DNA of 64,000 nucleotides from Setophaga petechia (lineage: Eukaryota > Chordata > Aves > Passeriformes > Parulidae), in the NCBI GenBank assembly GCA_024362935.1, contig JANCRA010000008.1, positions 31,986,557-32,050,556 of the forward strand, read 5' to 3'. The notes below the pieces were generated by a model, which saw only the letters and a list, made by a program, of their open reading frames with translations, made no database searches and was not told the DNA's origin. Positions 25,161 to 38,299 of the stretch are shown here, one piece after another (positions within the stretch are counted from its first letter, which is position 1; each line of letters opens with the position of its first letter). A program made the translations under genes and the position numbers.

Positions 25161-28100
25161 GTCTGCATTAGACTCAAACTTTTGATAAAACTTAGCATCT
25201 TAATGTTTCTAATGATTTTTTAATAGAAAATATTTTTTAATGTAGTTTTATAGTGGGGAACTATCTTTTAGTAGTATATTGATAAAGTCATCCTTGATAA
25301 CATGATCGATTTCTTTACTTCACATGTTGCTTGATGTTTTTTAAAATTTATGTGGGAATGAAAAGATGTCACACCACTGTTTTGCAATTATACAAACTGT
25401 TTTGTGCCTTTAGCAGTTTCCCTTAACTATAAAAACCCCCCTTGCTTCCACTCCAACTGCATTTCAAAACTCTTATCTGAAAAGAAATCTTTATTTACAT
25501 TTTGAAAAAGGCAGTCATGTTGATTATTTTGTAAATATTGACCCTGTAGGTCTTGACGTTTGAAAACATTTTCTTCTAAGTGGTGTTTGCACGTTTATTT
25601 ACCCTACACAGAGGACGTATGCACATTCTGGGAGCACAGAGCAATAAAACTCATTTTCTTTCAAGATCATGCATTTAACATTGGCCTATTTAACTCAAAC
25701 AGGGAAATGGAAAAGTAATTTTCTGTCTTGGGTGGATAGACAGGTACATGTACGTCAAGGTCTTGTTTTCTATGGTGACAGGGTCATGGCAGCTTCCCCA
25801 TTAACCAAGTGTTACACAGCAAACCTTCTTTTCCCATACAGACTGGAGTGAGGGAGGGCTCTCTGATGGATTGGACCCAAGAGCTGGTTTGGTTCCATTT
25901 TCTCCCTTTCTCCCCCCTCATGTTACTAAGATGGATTGGTGTTAGCCCCTCTTTCGCCCCTTGTCCAGTTCGTTGACGGACCAAAAAGTTTTGGGAGCAA
26001 CCGTGCTTGTAGGTATGGTCAGGAGGTAGGACACATTCCTTGGAGATGGGACAAGGTTGGGATCTTGGCAGGAGTGAATGGTAATGATGAAATGAAATGT
26101 CTGTGTCAAAATACCTTGCCACTTTGGAAAGGCAAAATTGTCTTCTTTTTAACAACCCACCAGCCCCCCAAAAAATATTTTTGTACAGAACTTAAGAAAC
26201 GTCTGGTAATTTTCTTTCGTCACAGTTCAGAAACACTGATGAGTACTGTAGTCAGAATTTTCTTTGAACTTACAAATCTTGCAGGGAAATGTAAAGTATT
26301 TTAGCATCAGGCAACTTGTATGTACAATTATTCTTAGTTTTGGCCTAGAAAAGTACTTAATGGGGCTAGAGACTGCCAAGTGACCTAAAGCACTTTCAGT
26401 GTGTTGAAAAATCTCCATTCTAAAATTAAGTGCTTGGTGCTACATTTAATTCTTGGCGAATAAAAGTAAATTTTGCTGAAAATGTCCTGGTAGTTTTTAG
26501 GGAGTTGAGGTGATGTAATTTTGAATGTTTTTGAATGCTTTTTACATAGCTGCTTTTGAGCTTTCTTTCCTCATGAGCTAGAGACTTGAAAGTGAAAATT
26601 AAATTCAAGAAATTGAAAGTTCATGTTAGGTGTTCACTGGCAGTTGTTTCAGAGTGTGTTTCATACTCGTTAAACTCAAAGGGGATTTGAATCAGTCTGT
26701 TGTATCTCTTGCCCACTGTGAGTAGAACAGTGAGAAAGTGTTCTAAAGTTGTCTACTGTTTTTGTCTTCTTTCTGTAACCTTAGGGAAAGCACTACAAAG
26801 GTATTTTTATTATTCAAGAAAGCCAGTCTGCATCTGTGTTGAGGAAATGACCCAGACACATGTTCTGTGTAATTATTTGCACACTGAAGGACTGGTTCAT
26901 GCACCTAATGGAATTAGGAATAAAATACCAGAAATGAAATTCTGCCTTCCCTGCAGCCTGGTTTGCTGCTGGGGAACTGGGCAGAGCGAACCTCTTGTGT
27001 TAGGTGCTGAGTTCCTGCTGTGCATGTTTTTTTGACACAGTTGTGCCTCAGCTCTTTGTAGCCCCCACAGTCACATGTTCCACTTCTCTCCTGCAGGCCG
27101 GTGGAGTCAACAATTTACGCTGACAAGGGGAACTTTGTGTGTTTCCTCTTAACAGCGTTAATGGCCGCTGCAGAGTCAGGATGTCAGATGTGCTGGGTTT
27201 TTGTCAAAAAATACCTGTGCACTGTCAATTGGGGTACTGCAAGGACCAGAACATTTTCATACCTAGGGGCCAAGAAAAGATGTTTTGCTGGTAATGCAGG
27301 AGAAAGGTTAATCTCTAATAGTTGTTTACTGTTCTTAGGTTTGACACTTTTTCAGTGAATATTTCTGAGATGCTCTGTAATAGCTTTCATGTTATAATAT
27401 ATTTCACTCAAAATACCTTTGAGACAATGGAAGAAGATAAATAAGATTTAACTGTTTTTTTTTTTTTTTTAAAAATCTTTTTTTACTTATCTAAGACATT
27501 CTGAATATCCTCTTCTTCCTGGGTTACTGCAGACATCCATCCTTGTGTTTGATGAACCAGATTTGGACACTGCTTCAGGCCTAATTTCTTATTTTTAATT
27601 TTTTTTAAACAACCATAAGCATCATGCAAATGCAGCAATGCAGGTTTACATAGCCATAGTTGGTGGGATATTCTGCAAAAGGACTGGTGCCTTTCCTCTA
27701 TGTATCATGACATCAGGTAACTTCTACACTGCAGGATGGTTTGGAACTATGCAATGGTCTCCCAGATGTGCTCCACGCACACAGCTGCCACCCCTTCTGC
27801 ATCCCTTCCTGTGGATAAAAAGTACAAATCACCAGGTCTACTGCCATGCTCAGTCCTCTATAGGCCCCTGAGGAGTATTCAAGACTGAGGATTTCTAATT
27901 ATGAAGCAATCATTTTGATCTTTAGTCATTGCAAACTGCCAGATGGAGACCTCTAATATGAGAAGTTCAATGTATGAGGTTGAAAGACATTTTTTACCAG
28001 AAATATTTCTCATCTTTTCTCCCTGGCTAGTGGATTGTTATTTTGCACCTTTTTTTAAATGGCTTTGGTTTGGTTTTTTTCCACCTGTTAATTATTGGAC

Positions 28101-29625
28101 ATCATTCTGTACCTAGCTGCTAGTTTTTTGCATCTCTGTTGTGCTTTCACAATAGATAATCAGATGCTTAGTATCTTTTTCTGGTATATTGGTATCCTGA
28201 TATATGAACTCAGATTTTATCAATACGCTTGAATATAGAAGTGCTCTCATTAGCTAGGAAGAAAACAGGATTGCTGTTGTACACTTCTGTTATAACCCTT
28301 CAGAAGGACCTCATGTGGTGGCATTTGAAAATTACCAGTCTGCTGGGGCCGGACACTGATGTTGTTCAATGGATTTATGAAGCTTTTAAGGAGGTGCACT
28401 GAGGGTTGAGGCTGCAGTATCAACACTGTGTTTTTGACTTAAACCACATCCTTTTCTTGAAAAACAGAGTGAAATATTTGCACCTGTGTACCATGTGGCT
28501 AAAATAAAGTGCTTAAAGGTGAGTAAATTTGCACTCAGTTTAGATGAGATAAAGATGATGAATGGGCTGTGAAGGCATTGATATTGACAGCTGTCACTTT
28601 TCAGACTACTCTGGAAATCAGCTTGAACACTTTTTCCAAAAGAGACGTGCTCTTGTGCTTGGTGTCCAAAGTACCTGTTTTTGATTTTGTCCCTTGAGTG
28701 TTGTTGTAGCTCCTCCTTGATTCCTGAGGTCAGGAGCTGCTTCTATCCATGTGCCTGCCAGATGCTGTTTGCAGTGGAGCTGTAGAAAACCTGTCTGGGT
28801 TCCAAGCAGGTACCACCTGCTCTTTAATAATGTTAGTTCCAGGTGTTCTGGAGGCTGTTGAACCTCACTGCATTCCCAGGTCTGGGTATAGGTCCTTGTA
28901 CTGCTCTTCAGAGTTTCATCTTCTGTTGCCTCTGCACGGCTTGTGCAGCTGGTGTGGTGATGGATAGGACCAGGGTGGGATTGGCAGAGGAAATAGCAAG
29001 TCACTGTCCTGCCTGTACTTGTCTGACTTCAATGTGATTCACATCCAGGTTTCCTAGGTATGGTTTCAGCGTTAATGTGCACAGAGTGAAAGAAAGTTGC
29101 TTCAAATTAAAAATATTGACCCAGAGCGTATTTCTGTGTCTTGTCTTTACTTGTTTTGCAAATTCCTTGTGGTTCTAGGAGGATTCCTGATCATGGCATT
29201 ATCTTAGAGTACCTACAAAGTAAAAGGTCACTCATAAATCTTTTCTGCTCCCTCTGCCCCTATGCACAGGGCACCTGAGATTTTTTTTTTTTCAGTTCAC
29301 AGTATTAATGCAAACCTCTTGAATCTTGCACTGTGTTGTTGTCTGTTTTTTATTTAGGTTTGTTAACCAAATGAATGCTGTCATTTTAACAGCTTGCTCC
29401 CAAATGCCTTCAGCCTCTGTGACTTGTATGGGCACAGTAATGGAATCCCTCATTTGCTTCCTAGTACATGCTTGAAATTCCATCCTCAGCATAGGGGAGT
29501 ACTGTATGGACTAGTGAAAGCTGACTAGTAGCACACTGTAGGTCCATAAATTATCTGTTACATTCTGAGCTGAATATGAGAACCCCAGTGTGGTCAGGAA
29601 CATTTAAAGGTGAGATATTCTCTTT

Positions 29626-29768
29626 ATTAACCCAGTTTGTAACAACATAGAGCAGGGTGCTGGTAACACCAAAGTCATGAGTCCCAGTACAGGCCACTGG
29701 CTTGAGTTGGACTCAGTGGTCCTTGTAGGTCCCTTTCCACTCAGAATATTCTGTGAAATCTGTGAAAC
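29626..29768 (+). mobile_element. tRNA-Ile-derived SINE with CR1-type tail (TguSINE1-like)
   Basis: The 5' part, roughly 29626-29698, follows a tRNA-Ile: aacccagttt (A-box region), agagcagggtgctggtaac, accaaagtcatgag, then a degraded B box and T-arm ending acaggcca. The 3' part reads gttggactcagtggtcc and ccactcagaatattctgtga, the CR1-like tail, with a terminal repeat of about 9 bp (ctgtgaaat/ctgtgaaac). This composite is the structure of TguSINE1, known from zebra finch. The RNA polymerase III promoter boxes are diverged, so this copy is presumably inactive. The 5' edge is approximate. Confidence 0.75.
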
Positions 29769-32700
29769 TTCTCCATAAACAGAAGTAGTTTTAAAAAGCC
29801 TTTCATAAAGAAGGTAAGCATATAGCAAGATAGTGTGGAACTGTAATGCAGTATGGAGCAAATTTTTGAGATGGAATTCAGTGTTTTTTACTTGGTATTT
29901 TAAAGTTTCAAAATAGACTGAATTAGTTTCTTCAAAGTCCTGGATAATGTGTTTGAGGCATCTCAGACCCTTTTAAAAGTGCCTTGGTCTGCCTTGGGGT
30001 TTAGTGATGAGAACCTTTTTGTTTGCAGCTTCTTTTGAAGTTCTTGGTGACAGCAGCAGTAGCACTGTGCTGTTGAAGCTGAGAGGAACAGAAAACTGTC
30101 CTTGGAAATTCTAGCCTTCTCTTTTTCCATCATGCTGTCATAATTTTTTTCTTTCTTACACCTTAAATAAGATTTTGACACATGCAGGGGAATTTTGTTG
30201 AAACTATGAAGTAGAGGATATTGTGAGTCTTGCATTTTAGAAACTGCATGTAAAAAGTCTAGAAATGAAAATTGAACTGAGAAAACAAGATGTAATAGAA
30301 AATGGAGGTAGTAATTGTGATCTGCTTGATGTTTAAAGGAGTTAATTTATTTACCTGAAAATTGATGATAAAATTTGCATCCTTCTCTTGGCTGGTGGGG
30401 ACTGAAGAACAAACTGGTGTAGGAGTTCCTGGAATGTGTACAAGAGTTTGGAGCTGTATAGATAGCACAAGCCCAGCTTCAGTCAGGCATAACCTTGTTC
30501 TGAATGGTGGCTGTAGTCTTGTTTGGGGAGTACAAATCTGCCAGTATGACATGGTTAAAATTGACTATTCAGCCTCAGTGCAAGAAGCCTGGTGCTTGCT
30601 AGTGTGTGCTTGAGTTTCTGTATCAAAAGAAAGGTGTTTAGGAAATCTGCAGATTTAGGAAGAACTAATGATTGAGTTCAAGAATATATTTGAACATAGT
30701 TGTTAATGCAGGTCCAGGAGATATCAGCTCACCTGAAGAGGGCCAGCTGCCATTCCATGAATTCCTGCTGCAAATAAGTGTGGTCCACATCTCATCTGTT
30801 TGACTGTGTTAAGCTGTCTGTGTAGAAATTCCTCTCAATGAAGAGGAGCTAAAAATTTTGATACTGATTGAGGTGTCTGATAAGAAGTAAAAGGAATTTC
30901 TCCAGCATTTATGACAGCAACATTGTTAATCTGGGATGCAGAATACAAAAATTACTGGGAAATCATGACTCTTAAAATTGACTTACATCCTGCCCTGCTG
31001 ATTGCAGCAGTATTTGGTAGCTAGAGAAAAATCCCTGCATTTGACAGACTTGCCAATTCTTGTCTCTCAGTCCTGTTAGTCACAATTTTGAAGGAGCACA
31101 TATTAATGTTTTAAAGAATTTTCTTACTTTTTCCCCAGAACTCTGTGGAAAATCTGAGAAGAGACAATGTATAGATTGCCCTGAAGGTATACTATAGCCT
31201 GAACATCATACATACATTTTACGAATATTAAATGAAAGGTAGCCTTGTGTGGTAAAGTTCAGGGGAATATCATTGCAGAAGTGGAAAATCAGGTATGTTT
31301 TGCAGAGTTCTTCAGCTGAGTCTGGAGCAGTATGATCTACTGCTATGGATTTAGATTACCCACATTGTTACTGCCTTCAACAACTTATTCTTTTTCTGTT
31401 ATTTCAAAATGAAGGTTTATTGCCAGTCAAATCTGGTTATATCCACTAGAAACTCTCGTCTGTCTTTTGAGGTGGTGCTTGTTGTTTATCTTAGTTTTGT
31501 AGATGTAGCATGGGGGAAGAATCAATAACCATGCCTCCAGTGCTGCTGAGTTTTGTGGAGAGAAGGTAATGTGCTGTGGACAGGAAAGAATGACAGAAGG
31601 AATTGGGGAAATGTCTGTGCTGCCAAAGCAGCTGCTCATGCACTCACTCTGTGTTGTCTTGCTGCAGCTTTTGATACCTGTGTGGCACTTTTCTGAAAAG
31701 AAAGGGAATTTTAGCTGTTTTCTCTTGTTCCATTGGAGTGGATCTTAACATACTGGCTAAATATATATAATAAGAAAAAGGAGTAGATTGTAAAAGGCAG
31801 AAATGAAAGTACAGACAATATGAATCTGTGCTTCACTCTGGATTTCTTTAATTCTTTAATTGAGACATAACACTTCTTGAATAATCATTTTATCTCTGAT
31901 GACAAGTTTTAACTTTTCTTTGTGGTTTTATCACTTAGAAAATTAAGTCATTGAGTAACAGCTTTGTGGTTAAAGGAAAAGAAACAAGTCCTTCCTAACT
32001 AGTATGCAAAAATGGCAATGTAGTTAAAAAGCTGGCTTGAATACTCTGGAGTACAACTTTCCATTTCCAAGGCCTATGATTCCTTGAGGACTTAGCTGCT
32101 TCTCTAAATGTAATATGCCTTACTGCACTTTTTAGCCTGGCCTGACACTGTAGTACTTGCAGAGTACAGCCCACTGTACTTAAATATTAAGGATTTCTTA
32201 ATATTTCCCCTGTAAGTAAAGATCATCTAAGTAGGCACTGATAGCAACAAAATACAGGTAGCCTCTTCTTGCACTAATGAGTGTATATATAACATTTTTG
32301 ATATTGCTGTTCGTTTGCTGCAAATATTTTGGTAGCTACTGGTAATTTGTATAGTTGCTTATCAAAGTTTTAAAATGCTGTGTAATATGGACGCTGTGGT
32401 GTGCACATGGTGGATAATGGGAAAACAGGTGAGCTGAGTCATAAGGTGCCAGGTGGCAGCTACAGTGGAAAGTTTGGCCAAAAATATCTTCTAAAACTGA
32501 GGCAGATTCTAATGCAAATCTAATTTTTATCAGGTCTGAGTCAAGAGCAGCTGTATATGTACATATTAATGTATATAGAGCTGCAGTGTATATGCACATC
32601 TCATTTTGAAACTGCTTTATGAAATAATAGAAGGGGTTCTAGTCTGTCAACAGCTGTTATGATGCAGTAGTGCTGGTTTGGTCCTTAGGTGTTCTGTGGT

Positions 32701-35700
32701 ATTTTGGAACATGAGTAGTCAAGGAGATACTTTTTGAGGGAGACAGTTTTTTGTGATTTTAGACCTATATAATATTTATTTCATGCTAAAATCAGGTACT
32801 ATCTACTCTCCTGGGAACTGATACTGTAAAAGAAATCTATTTTCCCCATCACTTCTGAAATTGCATTGAGTACTCAGCCTGAAGGAACTAGGTAGAATTA
32901 TGTTTACTCTGTTATCTACAAAGGGCCTTTATTTTATAACCAGCCTAAAGCACACTATAACTGTTGGTAAAGAATCTCTTCTGGCACAGCTCAGGCACTG
33001 TAAGGGAATGTGTTTTCACTTTTTCTCTTCATTGATTGCAAGAATGGAGACATTTAATTTTTTAGGACCCTAGAAAAAGGGAATCAAGCAACTGACCAAG
33101 TCTTGGCTTTTTTTTTTTTCGATACAGCTTGGTTTGAAGCATCTGGATCATTGGTTGTTCTTTTACAATGATATGTCTTGCACTGATTTTGATAATACAA
33201 GTATTATATATGCCAGCAATAATGTGTTGAGTAGATTCTTCCAAAAAATAAAGCAAAAGAAGTCTTTTGAAAGTTTGCATTTTGGCTAAGAAGGCATCCC
33301 AAGCAGAATTACATCCAACCATACACTGTCATGTTTTGGGCTGATACATCACAGAACTTTGCTGTCAACATCTTGGAGCTGGCATCTGTCAACACCAGCA
33401 TTGTGCCTTATGCAGGGAGCAGACAGCACAGCTGCTGTGTAGTTCTTTCCAGTGATTTAAGTCAAACCAAAATGTCTCAGGGTTCAGTCTTTCTAACTTC
33501 CCTGAGACTGCCAAAACTCTGTTTTCAAAGTAAGGGATGCAAACATCTCTGCAGTAAGAGCTTGGAGTGACAAGGCATTTCCCAGACACAGCTGAGTGTC
33601 TGCTGGATAGTGTTTTGCTGCTGCTGCTCCTGATGCCTTGCAGCAGGTTACAGACTCTCAGCTGTTTCCCAAGGGGAACAAGAGCATAAAGAGCAGCAAT
33701 CCCTCCCCTCCTATACCACCAGCTTTACCATAGACTAAATATGATGAAATACAATTAAAGATGGAGCTAATAAGCACCATCTATACCAAGCCTAGAGCGA
33801 TAGCTCTGATCAGGAGTTCAGCTGTCCCCTTCATTTGGGAAAGCCCTGAACTTTTGATCATCTAAATGTACTAATTTTGTCTCATCCATGATGACACAGT
33901 TTTTAGTGTTTTTCCTTGCCTCTGGGATTGACTTACCCTGCTGTAGCAGATGTCCTCTTCTGCTTTTTTTCAGAGTTGACTCCTCTTCTCCATCTCTCTG
34001 TACAACAAAGATGTAGTTGATTTGCTGCTCACTACAGAGCAACTAAAATAGGATGGAGAACCTGAGTTGAATATGCAGCTTACAGAATCAGTGGCCTCGA
34101 AATGCAGGTGATCCTGTCAGCCAGCACAGACTTTAGTGTATGTCTCTTGTCTGAGTGGACAGCATTGCACACTGTGTCACTGCAGAACTGACAGATTATG
34201 TCTCTGGGGACAGGACTTAGGTTAATTGTGGTGATCATTAAGTTGTTTACCCAAAGCAAGTTGCCTCCCAGTATAGCCGCTACTGATTTCTGGCTGGGTC
34301 CCTCCATCCTCCTAAGGGACACTAGTTAAGCCAGACTGAGGTGAGCATCTGCTAAAACTGACTTCCCTCCTCAGCTCTGAGAGGTACCAAGCTGATGGGT
34401 TTTCTGGATGGGACACACTCAGGTCCCTTGGTGCCTTGAGGGAGTGCATAATTCTTTCACTTTTGCACATCCTTCCTGCTTCAGGAAGACCCTGCACTGT
34501 TCCTCTGAGGCAGTTTCTCTGTCTCTGCTTTTCCCAATTCTTTTCAGCTGCTGTGTGATGCCAGTAGGCTTGCTAGGTCTATCTTTCATTTATTTCTGAA
34601 AATTCTTGCTGTCTTGCTTCAGTGTCTCTTGAGTTTTGTGCCTGAAGTTTGCACACCTCTGTTCTATAGGGAGGTTAACAGACTTAATCTGCCTATTTTC
34701 TGACACCTTCCCTATTGTTATTAATAAGGGGAAAAAGAGAAATTTGAAAGTCTGCTATGCTTCTGAGAGCAGAGATGGTAATTTTTCATGAACAGATTGT
34801 ATAGGAGCCTTTTCAAATATATGTCAGAGTTTAAAAATTGTATTTCTCGAAACATCACACAAAGTCTTCCAAATGAGCATGTACTTGAATAGAACAATTT
34901 GTATCCTTCAAAAAGAATAGGCATAAAACATTTCTCTTTTATTCCTTCCCCAACTCTTAGTCAACTCTTTACAGTAATATTTAATATTGAATCAGTCATT
35001 TCATATCCATCTTTCAACAGCTGACTGCTTGTGCAGTTTACTGTCTGCATTGCTGTAAGCTTGTGTATATGTTTCTCTTGAGTACTAAAGTAAAACATTT
35101 TTAAAACATGAGTTATTTTTTTCTTCAGTAGAAATATAAATATTCAAAAGTCAGTGTTTCACAGCTTATGTTTTCCTCAGACTTTTCTAGCTAGGGAATT
35201 AGATGTTTTAACTTCTGGCAAGTTAAGCGCTGAAGCTGTTGATTTATCTCTAGTTACACCAGGTAGCTAACTGGCAAATTTCTTTCAGAAATAGGTGAGT
35301 CCTTGTGCTTTAAACAGTCAAGTACAGGAATTGGTTAATGACTTGAAGCTCTAGTTCACTTGCCTTTCTTGTATAAGGAGAAATATTTGTGTACTGTCTT
35401 CTGATCTCTTGGTTCACTAAGTCAACATGGAATATATCAATAGAAATAAAACTAAATATGAGGACGAAAGGGGGAAACTTACAAGTCTGTTACAGTTTAA
35501 GATATCTCTCTTGTTTAAATGTCTTTTCTACCTCTCCGACTGACATAGTCTAGTCAGACTGAAACAGATTGAAAAGAAAAATCATGATTTTTCTGAGAGA
35601 ATTTTTCCTTTATATTTTCCAAAACCACATATGTGTAGCAAAGATAACAAAACCACATGTATTCATTAAGAATGCAATTACGAAGTTTGAAGAGTGTTTC

Positions 35701-35752
35701 TATTTGAGAGCTGTAAAAGAAAGACTAATCTCAGTAAATGTTTGTTTTACAG

Positions 35753-35843
35753 AATGCTGACACCAAGGTGGAGGAAGCAGCTAAGGAGAGTCCAAAAGCA
35801 GCCAGACTAACACAGCAGTCATCAGAGGACAATGAAGTATTTG
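35753..35843 (+). CDS. MBP: Golli-MBP second coding exon
   Basis: This 91-base exon follows acceptor ttttacag (ends 35752) and precedes donor gtgagt (from 35844). Read in phase 0 from the exon at 4886 it gives 30 codons plus one base, starting NADTKVEEAAKESPKAARL and ending SSEDNEVF, with the glycine codon split across the next intron. Mammalian golli has a segment of nearly the same length ending TSEDNEVFG, so the C-terminal block is strongly conserved while the Lys/Glu/Ala-rich middle has drifted. The segment is hydrophilic and looks disordered. It has no membrane segment or catalytic motif, as expected for golli. Joined to the first exon it makes 47 residues of continuous frame, and the protein must continue downstream of the window into further golli exons and then classic MBP exons. 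Confidence 0.92.
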
Positions 35844-36199
35844 GTGAGTTGCTGCAAACAGTTGAAAATGTTATTTGAAGTGTTAGCGCAAAGGGAATTC
35901 CCACAAAGACATGGTGATCCACTTAATGTTGATGTACAGCATTTGAGTGCAGGCTGTACAGTCCCACAAAGACCTGGAGAGATGGAGTAAAGGACCAAGT
36001 AAAAAACAAAGAGGGGGATCAGCATCTAAAACAAATCATCTCTGAGGAGAAAAAAGATTGAATCCAAATGTTCAACAAAATGAAAGATTTATGCAGTAAG
36101 GGAAAATAAACTTTTCTCTATCCATAATGGAGAGGATAAGCAATGAATTCTTAAAACTGCAGAAAGAAAGATGTGATCAAATGTCAGGAAGGGAAATAC

Positions 36200-36355
36200 A
36201 GAAACAAATACTAAAGCATTGTGATACATCATCTGGAAAGTGTGCAGATTCATCATTGCAGGCCTTGAAAAACAGGTTAGACAAGTAACTGTCTAAACTG
36301 ATGTAATCATCTTGTGCCAGAAGGATAGACTGGATGACCTTTGAGAATTCTTGGA
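36200..36355 (+). mobile_element. Old, diverged CR1 3' end, sense
   Basis: The segment aaaaacaggttagacaag, then actgtctaaactgatgt, then gatagactggatgaccttt resembles the 3' portion of an older CR1 subfamily (consensus type 'agactagatgacct'). It is more diverged than the other CR1 copies in the window. It lies 150 bp before a younger antisense copy at 36505. Confidence 0.5.
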
Positions 36356-36504
36356 GGCCTCAATTTTAAATGAGCTTCTCTTGGTGTTTTTCTGTGAATC
36401 CTTTCCCTGCTTTCCATATAGGTCTTGCTAATATTTTTATTATTTGATCTGAAAGCCACATTTGACCTTTTCTTCTTCACTGAGTTTTGGAAAAGAGACA
36501 GGAA

Positions 36505-36722
36505 ATCATAGAATATGTTGAGTTGGAAGGAACCTATCAGGATCACTGAGTCCAACTCCTGGGCCTGCACACAGCACCCCAAAAATCACAGCATGTGCCT
36601 AAGATTATTGTCCAGACACTTCTTGAGCTCTGTCTAGCTTGATGCTGTGAGCACTTCCCTTCAGAGCCTGTTCCAGTGCCCAAACACCTACTGTGTGGAG
36701 AACCTTTTCCTGATAAGGGAAA
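36505..36722 (-). mobile_element. CR1 LINE 3' end, antisense
   Basis: It starts atcatagaatatgttgagtt, then ggaaggaacctatcagg, catgtgcctaagattattg, and ttccagtgcccaaacacc, ending near gaaccttttcctgat. This is the antisense avian CR1 terminus, of the same subfamily type as the copy at 17932 (shared atgtgcct and ttgtccagacacttcttgag runs). It is 5'-truncated and non-coding. Confidence 0.9.
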
Positions 36723-38299
36723 TCTTATTGTTACAACTTAAGGTTGATTTTATGTTAATAGAACTCCAATGAAGAAGCAGTAGTCTAACATTGTTGCAGG
36801 AGAGGTTAAGGCAAGGTTGATCATGTGGATGTTACTAAGGCTGACTAGCCTGAAAACTTTTGGATGAGTGAAATATTTTTGAATACAGTAAGGATTTTTT
36901 TCTTTCAAGGTACAAAAGGAATGGAGCATGAAGAATTAATAATTAGTCTTTCTTTCTAATAATGGAAACCATTTAAAATCATCTTTTCTCAGTGAGATAA
37001 TACAGTGTGATTGGCACATGAACCTGAATTCCTGGTACAAATATTTCTAATGCTGATCGTACAGTGCCAGTGGCTGATGAATGCACAAGTGGACTTTAGA
37101 ACTAGCTTTCAACTTTATTCAGTGAGTGCTGAGGCTATTACCTCATTTCTTTGCCATTTGCTCTGCAGGTTATTTGCAGTAGATCCAGTATTACTGGTTG
37201 TAAAGCCCCATGGCACAGTATAATGTGCATCTCAAACTGTGTCCTTTCTCAGTGCAGATCTCTCGTTTTCTTTCTGTGAGAAGGGTGGAAACAGCAAAGC
37301 AGGGAGATCTCCCTCTTCCTCTTTCTACCAGCAAAATCTCAGGCATTTAAACCTTCTGTGTATTTGGATCACGACTCCTCTGTACCAGTAGGCTAACCCA
37401 GTAGTTACTTAAGCGTGTGGTCCCTGTGGGAACTGTGTGTTTAAAGATGGGAATTAAGTATGAAGTTTCCTGTTAGGTTTAAACTCACCATCCAGTGATC
37501 CATGCCCTGGATCAACAAATTCTTTAACTGGTTGAAGAAAGTCAACGTGCAATGTTCTATGTGGTGCTTAAAGCTAATGGTTTACTAACAAACTGCTAAA
37601 TATTTCCATGTTCCAAATCTGTTAACTGAGCTGGTTATCTAACATAAGACACTGATCAGCCTTTGGTAACTCAACACAACAAGGAGGAAAATTTCTTTCC
37701 AACTCCAAAACCAATCAGATTACAGTATTGTATATCAACCTTCCTACTACCTTGCAAATGACAGTCTGGGGCTTTTTTGATTTTAAGATTAGGTCAAAAT
37801 GGGGGTAAAAAAAAAAAGGAAATATGGTGCAAATGGACTCTGTAATCTTCTCTTACCCTGGTCAATTGTGTAAATCAAAATGGACTGGAGGTGCAAATGA
37901 AACCACTGTGGTAAGAATCAGGGAGAATATTTTGATAGATACAAGTTTCTTGTTGTCTTGAGAATGACTGCTTTATATGCCTTTCCCTGCAGTTATGGAC
38001 AATTTCTTAAAATACTCTTACACCTTACAGGGATAAAGGGTAAGCTTGAAGCAGTTTTCCCTAGGTGAGTTATTTGTTGTTCTGTGACTTAAATGATTAC
38101 AGAGCCTGCTCAGTTATTCTCCCTCCCTTGATCTATTTCAAGCTATCCCTCATTTCTTTCTTTTTCCCCAGTGATGCTAATTATACCAAGCATCAAGTAT
38201 GCACCAGTACTTGGCTAATTTATAGCTCCAGCTTTGACTAGAATCCCTCTTCTGAAGAATTTTTAATAGCCTCCTGTCTCTTTGAGCGGTTGCACCTCA

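Larger units (their letters stand above)
4960..35752 (+). other. MBP: Golli-MBP intron, 30.8 kb, phase 0
   Basis: The intron runs from gtgagt at 4960 to ttttacag at 35752. Recognisable contents are an LTR (7233-7630), CR1 pieces (17932-18315, 20098-20680, 21601-21860, 24540-25160), an LTR stub (23365-23419) and a tRNA-derived SINE (29626-29768). The stretches 4960-7232, 7637-17931, 18316-20097, 21861-23364, 23420-24539, 25161-29625 and 29769-35752 hold no gene, RNA gene or repeat I can name, apart from short tandem duplications and AT-rich tracts listed separately. Their reading frames are short and show no family likeness. Confidence 0.85.

Noticed and set aside
28618..29004. 128-codon minus-strand frame
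   Set aside because: No recognisable domain, no conserved start context, and an open frame also exists on the opposite strand. It is treated as chance.
34080..34322. Minus-strand frame with TVCNAVHSDKRHTLKSVLAD, which at first looked like a retroelement ORF1
   Set aside because: I could not tie it to any CR1 or ERV segment, and neighbouring frames are broken. It is left unassigned.
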